64,000 bases of DNA from Verrucomicrobiia bacterium (GTDB taxonomy: Bacteria > Verrucomicrobiota > Verrucomicrobiia > Verrucomicrobiales > Akkermansiaceae), in contig JAUIGV010000018.1 in the NCBI GenBank assembly GCA_030432565.1, positions 38,205-102,204 of the forward strand, read 5' to 3'. Positions 45,740 to 55,018 of the stretch are shown piece after piece. Within the stretch, counting starts at the first letter, position 1. Each line of letters opens with the position of its first letter. The notes under the pieces are model-generated. The model saw only the letters and a program-made list of their open reading frames with translations. It was not told the origin of the DNA and did not search any database. The translations under genes and the position numbers were made by a program.

Positions 45740-45907
45740 ATGTTTAAGAAGTTTTTCCAAGGTCTGCTTCCTTCCGTTCTTTTTGTCCTGATTCTTTCCG
45801 GATGTGTGACGAGACGAACTGTCACCAAGAATGGTCGTGTGATTGAGAAAAAAAACGTGATCAAACGCCCGGTAAAAAACTTCATCGAAAATACCGAGTT
45901 TGAGTGA
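45740..45907 (+). CDS. Small lipoprotein, unknown function
   Basis: 55 residues: MFKKFFQGLLPSVLFVLILS then GC, a classical lipobox (LILSGC), followed by a basic tail (TRRTVTKNGRV, KKNVIKRP). The stop at 45905-45907 lies 40 bp before the next lipoprotein start at 45948. Short lipoproteins of this kind are often missed. No family recognised. Supported by the lipobox, the signal sequence and its position inside a lipoprotein series. Confidence 0.6.
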   Translation: MFKKFFQGLLPSVLFVLILSGCVTRRTVTKNGRVIEKKNVIKRPVKNFIENTEFE

Positions 45908-45947
45908 TGCGTTCACTATTATTTGTCCACAACAACCGTCCTCCCAG

Positions 45948-47798
45948 ATGCCTTCAAAATCCTCTAGTCAATTCAGTTCCATCGGAATTATCGGTTTGGT
46001 AGTGATGATTGGTTTGGGCGGGTGTTCCGGTCCCTCCCTCCAAATTAGGAACTCCTCGAAACCTCAATCCAGGATTGAGAAGAGCATTCTGAACTCTTCC
46101 ACCTTGGGAAGTAGTTCGTCGAAAGCCCTCAGCGGGGATGGTCTTTTGTTACTTTACAGGTCCGATCCCGAAGCGGCGATTCGTCGTGCCTGGGAGATGC
46201 AAAAAAAGAACTCCACCCGGCAACGAAGGGAAGCCCTTGCCGAGATGAGTCTGGATCAAGGGAAGAGCCTTGAAAAAAAACAGCCACTGCGAGCCCTCGG
46301 ACACTATTTGGATGCGGTGAAGTTTTCCGGAGTGGGGGCTTCCGGGCAAGCAAGAGGGGGGGCGAATTCGGAACTGGAGATCATAGGTCGGGAAGCGGTG
46401 TCTGGAGTGGTTGGTATAGTTCATTCAAAATCCGTCAATCTAAAGTCTAAGACTTCAATTTTCGGAGTTCAAGGAGTTCACCGGTTTTCCGTTGCCGAAG
46501 GAAAGCGTTACGTGAGCCCATCGAAGTTTGATCTCTTGGTTCCTGCAGAAAGGTTAACCCTGACTGGGTTGAAGCTTCGTAGCGTGGGCCAGCGGGGATT
46601 GGGTGTCGCCATGTTGGGCAAGGAGCTTCCCGATCATCGTCAACTTTTAACCAACCCATACATCCCGCGTGGTGGCTATGGGTATCCTCTCAATGCACGA
46701 ATCGAGTTTTCCGATAGTTCTGCAAAATTGGTCCTTCAGGATTTGATGTTGGGTGCAGATGCCAGAATCGATGGAAAGTCTGTCCCATTGGAAGGTGATT
46801 TTTCGGCAGCCATTGCTTCCTATTTTGACGAGCGCACCAGCCATTACAGCGGGTTTAAGGCGATGATTCGTCCCGGGAATTACAATCATCGAGCCGGTCT
46901 TATTACTATCGAGCCATTCCGAAAGGATAAGATCCCCTTGTTTCTCGTTCATGGGCTCCAGTCCAGAGCTGAGGCCTGGGTTCATCTTGCAAACAGACTG
47001 CGGGCAGATCCCATGGTTCGTGATCGGTTTCAAATTATCCTCTTCAACTATCCCACTGGAAATCCCGTTGCAAAAAATGCCGCGGACCTCCGGGATGCCC
47101 TGGCGGACTTCAAGAAGATCTATGACCCCCAGGGCAGAAACCCCTACCTGAAAAACTCGGTGATTGCCGGGCACAGTATGGGGGGAGTGATTTCAAACAT
47201 GCAGATTCGAACCAGTGGTTCCCAGGTCTACGATGCTCTTTTTAAGAAAAAACTCGATGAAGTAGAGATCGGAACGAAGCAGAAGAAAGAAGTTCAAAGG
47301 CGTCTTTTCTTCAAAGCGAACAACGAAATTGATCGGGTCATCTTGATTGCAGCGCCCTTGCGGGGGAGCTCGTTTGCTTCGAATACCATCGGGAAGATTG
47401 GTTCGTTCCTGATTAAGTTGTCTTTTGAGCTTGCTGGCAGCGTAATGGAACAATTTGATTTTACTGATATCATGACCGGAGATTCGGGGGCAGCGTTTTC
47501 CCGGCCTAGAAACAGTATTACCTCCCTGCGGACCGACGATCCGGTACTCCACGCGGTCTTGACTCTTCCCGTTAGGAAGGGGGTCAAGATTCATTCCATT
47601 ATTGCCCAGGCAAATGAGAAGGCACCGCGCTCCGAAGGGACTGACAGAATTGTGCGTTATTCAAGTGCACATCTTGAAGACGTGGCTTCGGAAAAAATTG
47701 TCCTCAATGCAAATCATACCTCGGTCTTAACGAATGACGATTGTCTCGAGGAGATATGGAGAATCCTCCGTGAGCATGTTCGTGCTTTCGATCACTAG
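45948..47798 (+). CDS. Alpha/beta-hydrolase lipoprotein (lipase/esterase-like)
   Basis: 616 residues from ATG 45948, chosen because it places a lipobox (GLGGC) after a short signal; the frame is open back to 45900. Residues about 35-320 have no recognised domain. The hydrolase domain starts at LFLVHGLQSRAEAWVHLA (His335 in the oxyanion HG motif), has the nucleophile elbow GHSMGG with Ser410, and a plausible His in LNANHTSVL near the end. A lid-like charged segment (KKKLDEVEIGTKQKKEV) follows the elbow. Probably an outer-membrane-anchored esterase or lipase; substrate unknown. Third of four lipoproteins in a row. Confidence 0.85.
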   Translation: MPSKSSSQFSSIGIIGLVVMIGLGGCSGPSLQIRNSSKPQSRIEKSILNSSTLGSSSSKALSGDGLLLLYRSDPEAAIRRAWEMQKKNSTRQRREALAEMSLDQGKSLEKKQPLRALGHYLDAVKFSGVGASGQARGGANSELEIIGREAVSGVVGIVHSKSVNLKSKTSIFGVQGVHRFSVAEGKRYVSPSKFDLLVPAERLTLTGLKLRSVGQRGLGVAMLGKELPDHRQLLTNPYIPRGGYGYPLNARIEFSDSSAKLVLQDLMLGADARIDGKSVPLEGDFSAAIASYFDERTSHYSGFKAMIRPGNYNHRAGLITIEPFRKDKIPLFLVHGLQSRAEAWVHLANRLRADPMVRDRFQIILFNYPTGNPVAKNAADLRDALADFKKIYDPQGRNPYLKNSVIAGHSMGGVISNMQIRTSGSQVYDALFKKKLDEVEIGTKQKKEVQRRLFFKANNEIDRVILIAAPLRGSSFASNTIGKIGSFLIKLSFELAGSVMEQFDFTDIMTGDSGAAFSRPRNSITSLRTDDPVLHAVLTLPVRKGVKIHSIIAQANEKAPRSEGTDRIVRYSSAHLEDVASEKIVLNANHTSVLTNDDCLEEIWRILREHVRAFDH

Positions 47799-47941
47799 GG
47801 GAATTACCAGTTGGATAACTAAGCGATTCCCGAGTTCAAAAATCGAGACAGGTCGGACTAGTCTTCGGGTAGCGAAGATCCCGGTTGATGGGAGGATGGA
47901 TTTCCCTCCCGCTGACCCTGACCCAACTACAAAAACACCTG

Positions 47942-48529
47942 ATGAAAAATACAATCACGATGCTCTCCCTTTGGGCCCTTCTGGCGCTTCTTTCCACTAG
48001 TTGCTCAACGACAGGAAAGGGACCCATTTCTGCGATCAATGAAGCCAGTGCCAGTGCACGGATTATCAGAACCGACTCACTGAGCGGCCTACAGAGTCTT
48101 TACAGGAAAAGCGCCAAAGCCCGGTCATTGGGTTCCGAAGCAAGAGGGGTTTTGGTTTTTCCCAAGGTCGTCAAAGCTGGCTTTGGAGTTGGGCTGCAGG
48201 GGGGTAACGGAACCTTGTTCCTGGAGGACGGAACGGTCCGATATTATCAAACTGCCGCTGCTTCCTACGGCTTTCAGGCCGGGGTTCAGGAGTTTGGCAT
48301 GGCGCTGTTTTTAATGGATGATGATTCGATGCGCGAGCTGGATAGTTTGGGTGGCTGGGAAGTTGGATCAAGTCCCTCTCTGGTCATCGGAGATAGTGCC
48401 ATTTCCGGCGGGATGTCGACGACCTCCCTGCGCAAGGGAACCTATGGTTTCATGTTCAACCAATCCGGCCTGATGGCTGGCGGAGGATTGCAGGGAGCCA
48501 AGATTACCCGGATCCAACCACGGCCTTAG
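47942..48529 (+). CDS. SYLF/YSC84-domain lipoprotein
   Basis: 195 residues. Signal ends LLSTSC, a lipobox. The mature domain has the SYLF pattern: LYRKSAKARSLGSEARGVLVFP, read in pieces, then KVVKAGFGVGLQGGNG, YYQTAAASYGFQAGVQEFG and ALFLMDDDSMREL, ending GLMAGGGLQGAKITRI. SYLF domains bind phosphoinositides in eukaryotes; bacterial lipoprotein forms are envelope proteins of unclear role. Last of the lipoprotein series 45.0-48.5 kb. Confidence 0.88.
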   Translation: MKNTITMLSLWALLALLSTSCSTTGKGPISAINEASASARIIRTDSLSGLQSLYRKSAKARSLGSEARGVLVFPKVVKAGFGVGLQGGNGTLFLEDGTVRYYQTAAASYGFQAGVQEFGMALFLMDDDSMRELDSLGGWEVGSSPSLVIGDSAISGGMSTTSLRKGTYGFMFNQSGLMAGGGLQGAKITRIQPRP

Positions 48530-48755
48530 TGTTGGACCTCGAATGGACGGGGTTCATGTTGAGGTGAATTCCCAAAGCGTCACTGCCCATTTAAAGGGTT
48601 TGATTTTCGAGGGGCGCGAGTCGCCATCGGAAAATAAGCCCTCTTTTTTGCGCCGATGACCTCAGGGAAATAATCGCCTTCCTCATTGGCCATCTCCTGC
48701 AATCGTATGTAGGGTGCGCCTGGCTTTGAGTGAATTAGGACATCGATCGTTTGAA

Positions 48756-51700
48756 ATGTTGGGGCGAACAGTATTGCTGGGTTTGGCTCTCCTGTGTGGT
48801 GGGGCAATCGCTCTTGCCGCCGAGGATTGCCGGCATCGATTTGATCGCATCTCGCTTGACGACGGATTGTCGAATCCCAATGTGCACTGTGTCTTTCAGG
48901 ATCCAACCGGGTTCATTTGGGTCGGGACCCATGATGGGCTGAACCGTTTCGAAGGTCGGGAATTTAAAGTCTATCGACCGGATGGTTTCAGTCTGCAGAC
49001 CGGAAAAAAGTTTGTAGTCCAAGGTATTGTACAAGCTGAAGACGGAAGTTTTTGGCTGGCCGGCGGACTTCATGGTTTTTTCCATTTTGATCCCGTTGCC
49101 GGCAAATTCATCGGCGCGTATTCTTTCGAGGACGGCCGTGAGAATTGGTTGGCGAGCAGCAACATCAAATGCGTGGAGAAAGCGGGCGCCGGGAAGTTGT
49201 GGGTTGGCACCGATTGGGGGGGGCTTCATCGATATGATCCGGAATCCGGAGAGATGGAACACTTTCCCCTGAGGGCGATGAGTCCCGGCAACACCAATCA
49301 GGGTATCGTCTTGTGCGTGCATTCCGATCCGGTGGATCCTGAACTCGTTTTGATTGGCTCCCATGGAATGGGATTGGTGCGAATCGACCCTGTTTCCGGA
49401 GAGTTACATTTTTTCAAAGACGACCCGGAAGGGAAACATGTTGTCACGCCACCGCAGCGCGTTAACTCGATTCTGAAAGGATCTTCCGGGATCTATTGGG
49501 TCGCGGCAAGTTCGGGACTCTATCAATTTGATCCGAAGTCAGAGCGCTTTTTGGCGCACCATGTCTTGGGCGCGGAACTGGATGGAGTGGGGAAGGGGGT
49601 TAGTTCGGTCGCGCAAGATGAAGATGGGCATATCTGGGTGTCCAGTCATTCGCAGGGCGTTGCGAGGTTCTTTCCAGAGACGGGACTTTTTCGCTGTCAC
49701 CGACATGACCCTGCGGATTCCAGAAGCCTGAGTCACAACGAAGTTTCGAGTTTGTTTCGGGATCGTGGGGGAATGATTTGGGCTGCAATGGGGGAAACCG
49801 GGCTTTGTGTGTTGGATCCCAATGGAGACTGGATTTATGAGCATCAGTTTTATGATGATTTTTCAAGGCCCACGGACTCGGTTAAATTACGGGCGGTTCT
49901 ACAAGACCGTGAACAGCCGAATGTGGTTTGGATGGGGACGAACGAAGGTCTGATTCATTGGGACCGTGAGACCGGAGAGCGCCGAAAAGTCGCCCGGTCT
50001 CCCGGGTCTTCCGGACAGGATGGGGTCGCATATTTGGCTTATCGAAAGCAAGGAGGGTTCTGGGTCGGAGCCGGGAATAGAATCGATTTCTACGAGCCTA
50101 AAAGCGGTGGGATTATTCGCTTTGAATCAAAAGCGGGATCATCGTCGGAACTTTTGAACGGCCGAATTCATGCTCTCCACGAGGATGGGAAAGAGCGGCT
50201 GTGGGTCGGAAAAAACCGTGGGGTAAGAAGATTCGATCTGCAATCAGGTGAGCTTGTGAACATGGTACACGATCCGGAAAACGTGGATTCGATCGGTGCC
50301 GGATGGGTCACAAAGATTCATGAGGATAGCAGCGGAAATGTCTGGTTTGGGCACCACCGCAACGGTATTTCGATGGTGTCGAATGGAGGAGAGGGCGCCT
50401 TTTATCGTTTCGAGAGTGAGCCCTACAAACCCGGGGTTTACAGCGGGACTGCCATTCATTCCATTCACGAGGATACCGCCAAAGGAGTGATTTGGTTCGG
50501 GACGAATCGGGGGTTGTTCCGCATTTCAATCGAGTCAAAAGAACTCACCTGGATTGATTCCTTTCGTTCGGAAGTGATTGCGATTGAGCAGGAGGATAGT
50601 GGTGCGTTTTGGTTAAGGCTGAGAGATCATGTCGTAAGAGTCCCCGACCCTTATGCTGAAAACCCGGAATACTTGATTGCGACAGGGGCAGCTGGAATCG
50701 AGAGGGGATCTCTAGGCGGGGTCAGCAGCCAACTCTCTGACGGAGCGATGCTCTTCCAGAGCACCAGAGGAGTGTTGGTCCTTGATCCGAAAAAGTTTCG
50801 TTTGATCGACCCGCCAGAGGCCAAGATTATTGATTTTCAATTGATGGGTGGGGAGCCTCATTCGCTGAAGGATCAGATGTCAGCCGGCAAGATCGTATTG
50901 AGTGATACGCAGAACCGAGTGATGAGGTTCAAGTTCGCAGCCTTCAACTATGCCGCGCCAAAAAATAACCGGTTTGCCTATCGGCTGGAAGGGCTTGAGG
51001 ATGGATGGCGATATCTGGAAGGGGGAGAGCTTCCGGTGGCCACCTATACCACGCTGGATGCCGGCGAGTATGTTTTTAAAGTCAAGGCGGCGAATAGTCA
51101 GGGGGTGTGGTCCGAAGATGAAGCTTCGATTAGTCTGACGGTCCTGCCCCCTTGGTGGGAAACCTGGTGGGCTCGTAGCATCGCGGTGGTCGGACTGACG
51201 TCTTTGTGCGGTTTGTTTGTGAATCATCGAGTCCGGGCAGCGCACAAGAGGGCTGATTTATTGGAAGCCGAAGCCGTAAAAAGGGAATTGTTGAACCAGA
51301 AACTCCGGATCAGTGAAGAGCGGTTCAAAAGCTTCATTACAAATAGCACCGAGCAGGTTTGGTGTGTTGAAATTGATCCTGCGATCCCGTTGGACATTCC
51401 GGTTCGCGATCAAGCCGGGTGGTTTTTGGAACACGCTCATTTTGTTGAGGCTAATGAGGCATTGGCGGAAGCTTATAGCTCCACGATCGAGGAGGTCCTG
51501 ACGTGGAAATTTGAGAAAGTCATGCCGGGATCTCTTCCGACAACCCTTCCCTTGCTGGAAGATGTTGCCCGGGCCGGCTTTCAGTTGAAGGATTTTGAAA
51601 CCGATGAGGTTGCGAAGGATGGTTCGGCGAGGATCATGCTCAACAATCTGATTGGGATCATCAGAGAGGGCAAGGTGGTCAGAGTTTGGGGAACGACAAG

Positions 51701-52457
51701 GGACGTTACGGAACAGCGTCGGGCTGAAGAAGCGATTCGAGGGAAGAACGAGGAGTTGGAAGTCGAAATTGGAAAGCGAAGACTGGCCCAGGACAAGTTG
51801 CACCAGTTGACATCGAGGCTGATCAATACCCAGGAGCATGAACGTCGCCACGTTGCCAGAGAGTTGCATGATGATTTGACACAGCGTCTTGCCGCGATGG
51901 CCATGGATGCCCGTATTGCCGAAAGGGATGTCGAGAATTCTCCCGAGAAAGCGCGCATCGAGTTGAGGGAGATTCAGGAGGATTTGACGGAAATGGCGAC
52001 CTCGACCCAGGAGCTGAGCCGTCAGCTTCACCCGAAAATCCTCGAAGAGTTGGGGCTGTCCCGGGCAGTGCGAGCAGAGTGTCGTCGATTCGGCAAGCGT
52101 TTTGAGATCTCCATGGGGGTTGAAACGGACAATGACATCCGGCATGATTTTACACAGGAAGAGTCTCTATGTCTCTACCGCATCCTTCAGGAAGGGCTTG
52201 GAAACATTTCCAAGCATGCGAAAGCTTCATCAGTTGAAGTGTCATTGCTTGAAAGGGACGAGGCCGTCGTGTTGACTGTAAAAGATGACGGTGTGGGATT
52301 TGATCTTGAGGAAAAGAAGCAAGGTGGATCTCTTGGCGTCGTTAGCATGTGCGAAAGGGCCCGTCTCTGTGGAGCTTCGTTCGAATTGACTTCTGAACCC
52401 GACCAAGGAACCAAGATCACCGTTGTCCTCCCCACCCGATTAACCAATGCCAGCTAG
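48756..52457 (+). CDS. Periplasmic-propeller sensor histidine kinase (two-component propeller, Y_Y_Y, PAS, HisKA_3, HATPase)
   Basis: 1,233 residues from ATG 48756 (MLGRTVLLGLALLCGG, signal peptide). A sensor of about 690 residues is built from two-component-propeller repeats (ISLDDGLSNPNVHCVFQD, GFIWVGTHDGLNRFEG, RLWVGKNRGVRRFD, VIWFGTNRGLFRI). A Y_Y_Y domain follows (YRLEGLEDGWRYL), then a membrane helix (SIAVVGLTSLCGLFVNH), a PAS-like domain, and HisKA_3 with phospho-acceptor His1038 in VARELHDDLTQRL. It ends in an HATPase with GNISKHA and DDGVGFD. Such kinases in other phyla sense oligosaccharides. It overlaps its response regulator by 11 bp. Confidence 0.93.
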   Translation: MLGRTVLLGLALLCGGAIALAAEDCRHRFDRISLDDGLSNPNVHCVFQDPTGFIWVGTHDGLNRFEGREFKVYRPDGFSLQTGKKFVVQGIVQAEDGSFWLAGGLHGFFHFDPVAGKFIGAYSFEDGRENWLASSNIKCVEKAGAGKLWVGTDWGGLHRYDPESGEMEHFPLRAMSPGNTNQGIVLCVHSDPVDPELVLIGSHGMGLVRIDPVSGELHFFKDDPEGKHVVTPPQRVNSILKGSSGIYWVAASSGLYQFDPKSERFLAHHVLGAELDGVGKGVSSVAQDEDGHIWVSSHSQGVARFFPETGLFRCHRHDPADSRSLSHNEVSSLFRDRGGMIWAAMGETGLCVLDPNGDWIYEHQFYDDFSRPTDSVKLRAVLQDREQPNVVWMGTNEGLIHWDRETGERRKVARSPGSSGQDGVAYLAYRKQGGFWVGAGNRIDFYEPKSGGIIRFESKAGSSSELLNGRIHALHEDGKERLWVGKNRGVRRFDLQSGELVNMVHDPENVDSIGAGWVTKIHEDSSGNVWFGHHRNGISMVSNGGEGAFYRFESEPYKPGVYSGTAIHSIHEDTAKGVIWFGTNRGLFRISIESKELTWIDSFRSEVIAIEQEDSGAFWLRLRDHVVRVPDPYAENPEYLIATGAAGIERGSLGGVSSQLSDGAMLFQSTRGVLVLDPKKFRLIDPPEAKIIDFQLMGGEPHSLKDQMSAGKIVLSDTQNRVMRFKFAAFNYAAPKNNRFAYRLEGLEDGWRYLEGGELPVATYTTLDAGEYVFKVKAANSQGVWSEDEASISLTVLPPWWETWWARSIAVVGLTSLCGLFVNHRVRAAHKRADLLEAEAVKRELLNQKLRISEERFKSFITNSTEQVWCVEIDPAIPLDIPVRDQAGWFLEHAHFVEANEALAEAYSSTIEEVLTWKFEKVMPGSLPTTLPLLEDVARAGFQLKDFETDEVAKDGSARIMLNNLIGIIREGKVVRVWGTTRDVTEQRRAEEAIRGKNEELEVEIGKRRLAQDKLHQLTSRLINTQEHERRHVARELHDDLTQRLAAMAMDARIAERDVENSPEKARIELREIQEDLTEMATSTQELSRQLHPKILEELGLSRAVRAECRRFGKRFEISMGVETDNDIRHDFTQEESLCLYRILQEGLGNISKHAKASSVEVSLLERDEAVVLTVKDDGVGFDLEEKKQGGSLGVVSMCERARLCGASFELTSEPDQGTKITVVLPTRLTNAS

Positions 52458-53094
52458 AAAAAACAAACCAGCGATTCTAATTGCCGATGATCATCATCTC
52501 TTTCTGGAAGGGATACGAGGTGTCTTGGAAGGGCAATTTGATATCGTTGGGGAGGCCGACAATGGCGAGACCTTGGTCGAGTTGGCCCAAGAGTTGAAGC
52601 CGGATGTCATTGTATCGGATCTCTCAATGCCGGGCTTGAGTGGCTTGAAGGCCCTGGGCGAACTGGAACGTTTGGGAGTTAAGGCAAAGACGGTGATTGT
52701 GACCATGCATGAGGAGCCTGAGTTTGCTGCCGAGGCCATCATCAAGGGCGCGGCAGGGTATGTTTTGAAGAGTGCCGCATCCTCGGAACTGGTCATGGCG
52801 ATTGAGGAGGCATTTTCCGGCGGGGTTTATATTTCACCGCGGTTGGCGCGAGAGGCCTTCGAAATTGCGGCGGGTGGCGGGGCGGCCAGGGAAACAAATT
52901 TGAGTGAGAGACATTGCGATATCTTGCGGCTGCTTGCCCAGGGCTTGGTCGCTAAGGAGATCGGTGACCGTCTCAATATTTCCCCAAGAACCGTCGAGTA
53001 TCACAAATACAAGTTGATGGAGAAACTTGGGGTGAAGACCACTGCAGAGTTAGTGCATTTCGCTACCAAGCAAGGTTTGGTGGATAAGGAGTAG
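52447..53094 (+). CDS. NarL/FixJ-family response regulator (LuxR-type HTH)
   Basis: 215 residues, cytoplasmic. Receiver: acidic pair in LIADDHHLF, phospho-acceptor Asp58 in VIVSDLSMPG, and the conserved Lys in GYVLKSA. LuxR/GerE helix-turn-helix: LSERHCDILRLLAQGL, AKEIGDRLNISPRTVEYHKYKL. The ATG lies inside the last codons of the kinase gene (11-bp overlap), so the two form a cognate pair. All canonical residues are present. Likely targets are nearby, and the repeated 70-bp element is a candidate binding site, but this is inference. Confidence 0.95.
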   Translation: MPARKNKPAILIADDHHLFLEGIRGVLEGQFDIVGEADNGETLVELAQELKPDVIVSDLSMPGLSGLKALGELERLGVKAKTVIVTMHEEPEFAAEAIIKGAAGYVLKSAASSELVMAIEEAFSGGVYISPRLAREAFEIAAGGGAARETNLSERHCDILRLLAQGLVAKEIGDRLNISPRTVEYHKYKLMEKLGVKTTAELVHFATKQGLVDKE

Positions 53095-53206
53095 ATTTCT
53101 CCTTAGCTCAAAGGGAACTTCCTGCGCATTGAAGAGCCTGGTAAATAAGGGGAGGATCCGGGGATCACAGTTTACCGTTGTGACGGAAACCCGGCGCGAT
53201 GACGAC

Positions 53207-53276
53207 GCTGGTAAATCTACTAATATTTTTTCTTAGAATTCTCCCGGTGGGACTCGCGTAATACTACGAGTTCACG
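53207..53276 (+). repeat. 70-bp conserved intergenic element, copy B
   Basis: Begins GCTGGTAAATCTACTAATAT and ends CGTAATACTACGAGTTCACG. It is the most divergent copy (49 of 70 identical to A), but the two end blocks and overall length are kept without a gap. The stem-forming change AAC to AAT still pairs with GTT by wobble. TCTTCAT occurs at +21 and ATG at +31 (53307). It lies between the response regulator and the porin gene, 293 bp upstream of the porin ATG. Confidence 0.65.
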
Positions 53277-53306
53277 CTTTTCCACCTGCCATGCATTCTT
53301 CATGGA

Positions 53307-53537
53307 ATGAGAGGGAGGGAAAGGTTGGGGGATAAATTTGCGAAATGCAAAGCTCTCCGTTTCGTCAGCGATCGTTTTGGGAGGCTGAATGATCTCATTG
53401 ATACCGGGAACCATTCTCACTCGCTCACCTTGGTTTTGCCGCAGATGGCTTTCAGTGGAGGGATTCAGTCTAACCAATACGGAGAGGATCCCTGGCATGA
53501 GAGGGTATCAAAGGAAAGGTGGCCGGTGCCCAATTGA
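53307..53537 (+). pseudogene. Possible decayed receiver-domain ORF behind repeat copy B
   Basis: A 76-codon frame starting at the ATG placed exactly as the GTG of the receiver gene behind copy C. The segment ALRFVSDRFG resembles SLRRLIGDCFD of that protein at nearly the same distance from the start. LVLPQMAFSGG faintly recalls the receiver beta-3 LxMPxxxG motif. The remainder is not receiver-like. It could be a fossil paralogue or chance; low confidence. Confidence 0.25.
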
Positions 53538-53568
53538 AGGGCATTGATGGATTTTACGAATAACTAGT

Positions 53569-54885
53569 ATGAAAAAAAAAATATCAAGACATAGAATTAA
53601 ATCCATTTTTGGTCTCTCGGCGTTGATCTATCTTTGTAGTCCTGTTCTGGCAGGAGAGACCGAGATCTCAGCGTTTGTTCTGGCAGGGATGGAGGAAAGG
53701 CATTTGCACGCTGCTCCCGATTTTTCGGGATCACTTTTGGAGCGCCCCGGAATGACGGGAGAGTGGGGCGGAATGCGGCAACGCTTGGCTGATCATGGCA
53801 TCCAACTGGATGTGACTCTCCATCAATACTTTCAAAGTGTGGTCGACGGAGGGCGTGATATCGATGATTGGGAAGACAGCGGCAGCTTCGACTATCGCCT
53901 TGAGTTAGACACTGAAAAAGCCGGACTGTGGTCGGGAGGGATCCTTGAAGTGCATGGTGAGACCTATTTTGGGATGCCGGCGAACCTCTCCGGAGGTGGG
54001 CTCATGCCTGTGAATACCGACTACTCGCTCAGTGAGGGAGCAGGTAACGGGACCTATCTTCCTCATGTCGTCTACACGCAAATGCTGTCCGAATCTTTTG
54101 GCTTCTTTTTTGGAAAGCTCGATCCATCGGAGGGTGACGCCAATTCTTTAGCCCACGGCAGTGGTGATGAAAGATTTCAAAATCTGGCCTTCTCGTTTAA
54201 CCCGGTCACTTTGATAACCGCACCGTATTCAACATTGGGCGCAGGCTTGATTTGGAATCCGATCGATGACGTCGCCTTCACTTTTACGGCCTATGACCTC
54301 GAGGGCGAGATAAGCACCAGTGGAGTTGATACCGCCTTTGATGATGGGACCGCCTACAATGCAATTTTGGAACTCAAGACGGGGTTCTTTGATCAGCCCG
54401 GGTATCAGCGGTTCGGGTTTACTTACGCAGAAGGTGACTTTGTTTCGCTCAACGATCCCCGGATTCTGCTTCCACCTCTTCCTGCGCACAAGGAAGACGG
54501 GAGTTGGAGTGCCTTTTACAACTTCGAGCAACATATCCAATACAATCCTGAGACCGACCAAGGTTGGGGTGTATTCGGCAGGGTCGGAATTTCTGACGAA
54601 GAGACGAATCCGATCCCTTTGTTTCTAAGTGCGGGAGTAGGAGGGACGGGAATCTTTCCGGGAAGGCCCAACGATCGATTTGGAATTGGATATTACTATT
54701 TGGAAACCAGCGATCAATTGCCTGGGCTTATCCTGGAAGGGGATGAACAGGGGCTTGAGATTTTCTACGATGTCGAAGTGACTCCTTGGTTCCGGGTGGC
54801 AGGTAATTTACAGGTCATTTCTCCGGCTTTGAAATCAGCGGACACCGCCGTGGTTTTCGGCCTCCGATCCGGTATCACTTTCTAG
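53569..54885 (+). CDS. OprB-like carbohydrate-selective porin
   Basis: 438 residues, signal peptide MKKKISRHRIKSIFGLSAL. OprB-family features: LLERPGMTGEWGGMRQRLADHGI near the mature start, read in pieces, then TLHQYFQSVVDGG, a series of amphipathic beta-strands, VYTQMLSESFGFFFGKLDP, GWGVFGRVGISD and a C-terminal strand ending LRSGITF with terminal Phe, typical of outer-membrane barrels. It would admit sugars or small oligosaccharides. It lies between repeat copies B and C, downstream of the sensor kinase/regulator pair, and so is a plausible target of that system. Confidence 0.9.
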   Translation: MKKKISRHRIKSIFGLSALIYLCSPVLAGETEISAFVLAGMEERHLHAAPDFSGSLLERPGMTGEWGGMRQRLADHGIQLDVTLHQYFQSVVDGGRDIDDWEDSGSFDYRLELDTEKAGLWSGGILEVHGETYFGMPANLSGGGLMPVNTDYSLSEGAGNGTYLPHVVYTQMLSESFGFFFGKLDPSEGDANSLAHGSGDERFQNLAFSFNPVTLITAPYSTLGAGLIWNPIDDVAFTFTAYDLEGEISTSGVDTAFDDGTAYNAILELKTGFFDQPGYQRFGFTYAEGDFVSLNDPRILLPPLPAHKEDGSWSAFYNFEQHIQYNPETDQGWGVFGRVGISDEETNPIPLFLSAGVGGTGIFPGRPNDRFGIGYYYLETSDQLPGLILEGDEQGLEIFYDVEVTPWFRVAGNLQVISPALKSADTAVVFGLRSGITF

Positions 54886-54918
54886 AGGTTGATCACTGGA
54901 AATGGTTGCCGGATGTGT

Positions 54919-54988
54919 GCTGGTAAAAGTACTAAGATCTGAATCTAGGATATTCCCAGTGTCTATCGCGTAACACTGCGAGTTCACG
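54919..54988 (+). repeat. 70-bp conserved intergenic element, copy C
   Basis: Begins GCTGGTAAAAGTACTAAGAT and ends CGTAACACTGCGAGTTCACG; the last 20 bases are identical to copy A. TCTCAT lies at +21 and the GTG start of the receiver-like gene at exactly +31 (55019). This copy is thus the immediate upstream region of a real gene, the best argument that the element is a promoter or mRNA leader. Read on the minus strand, all three copies also give RELxVLR and a stop at the same place, but conservation continues past that stop. Confidence 0.72.
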
Positions 54989-55018
54989 GATAATCTTTCT
55001 TCATTCAATCTCATTGGC

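Larger units (their letters stand above)
53095..53568. other. Intergenic region with repeat copy B and a doubtful 76-codon ORF
   Basis: 474 bases. An imperfect stem GGTAAA...TTTACC spans about 53141-53180. Copy B of the 70-bp element is at 53207-53276. From its +31 ATG (53307) a frame of 76 codons runs to 53537 (ALRFVSDRFGRL, LTLVLPQMAFSGG), weakly like a receiver domain that has decayed. The porin gene begins at 53569. No terminator with a T run is evident. Confidence 0.5.

Noticed and set aside
44733..54988. Interpretation of the 70-bp repeats as minus-strand protein ends (RELxVLR...stop)
   Set aside because: All three copies do read RELxVLR and share a stop position, but base conservation continues beyond the stop and there is no shared coding sequence upstream, so a non-coding element explains them better.
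44733..54988. Integron attC sites
   Set aside because: The elements lack the GTTRRRY/RYYYAAC core pair and no integrase is visible.
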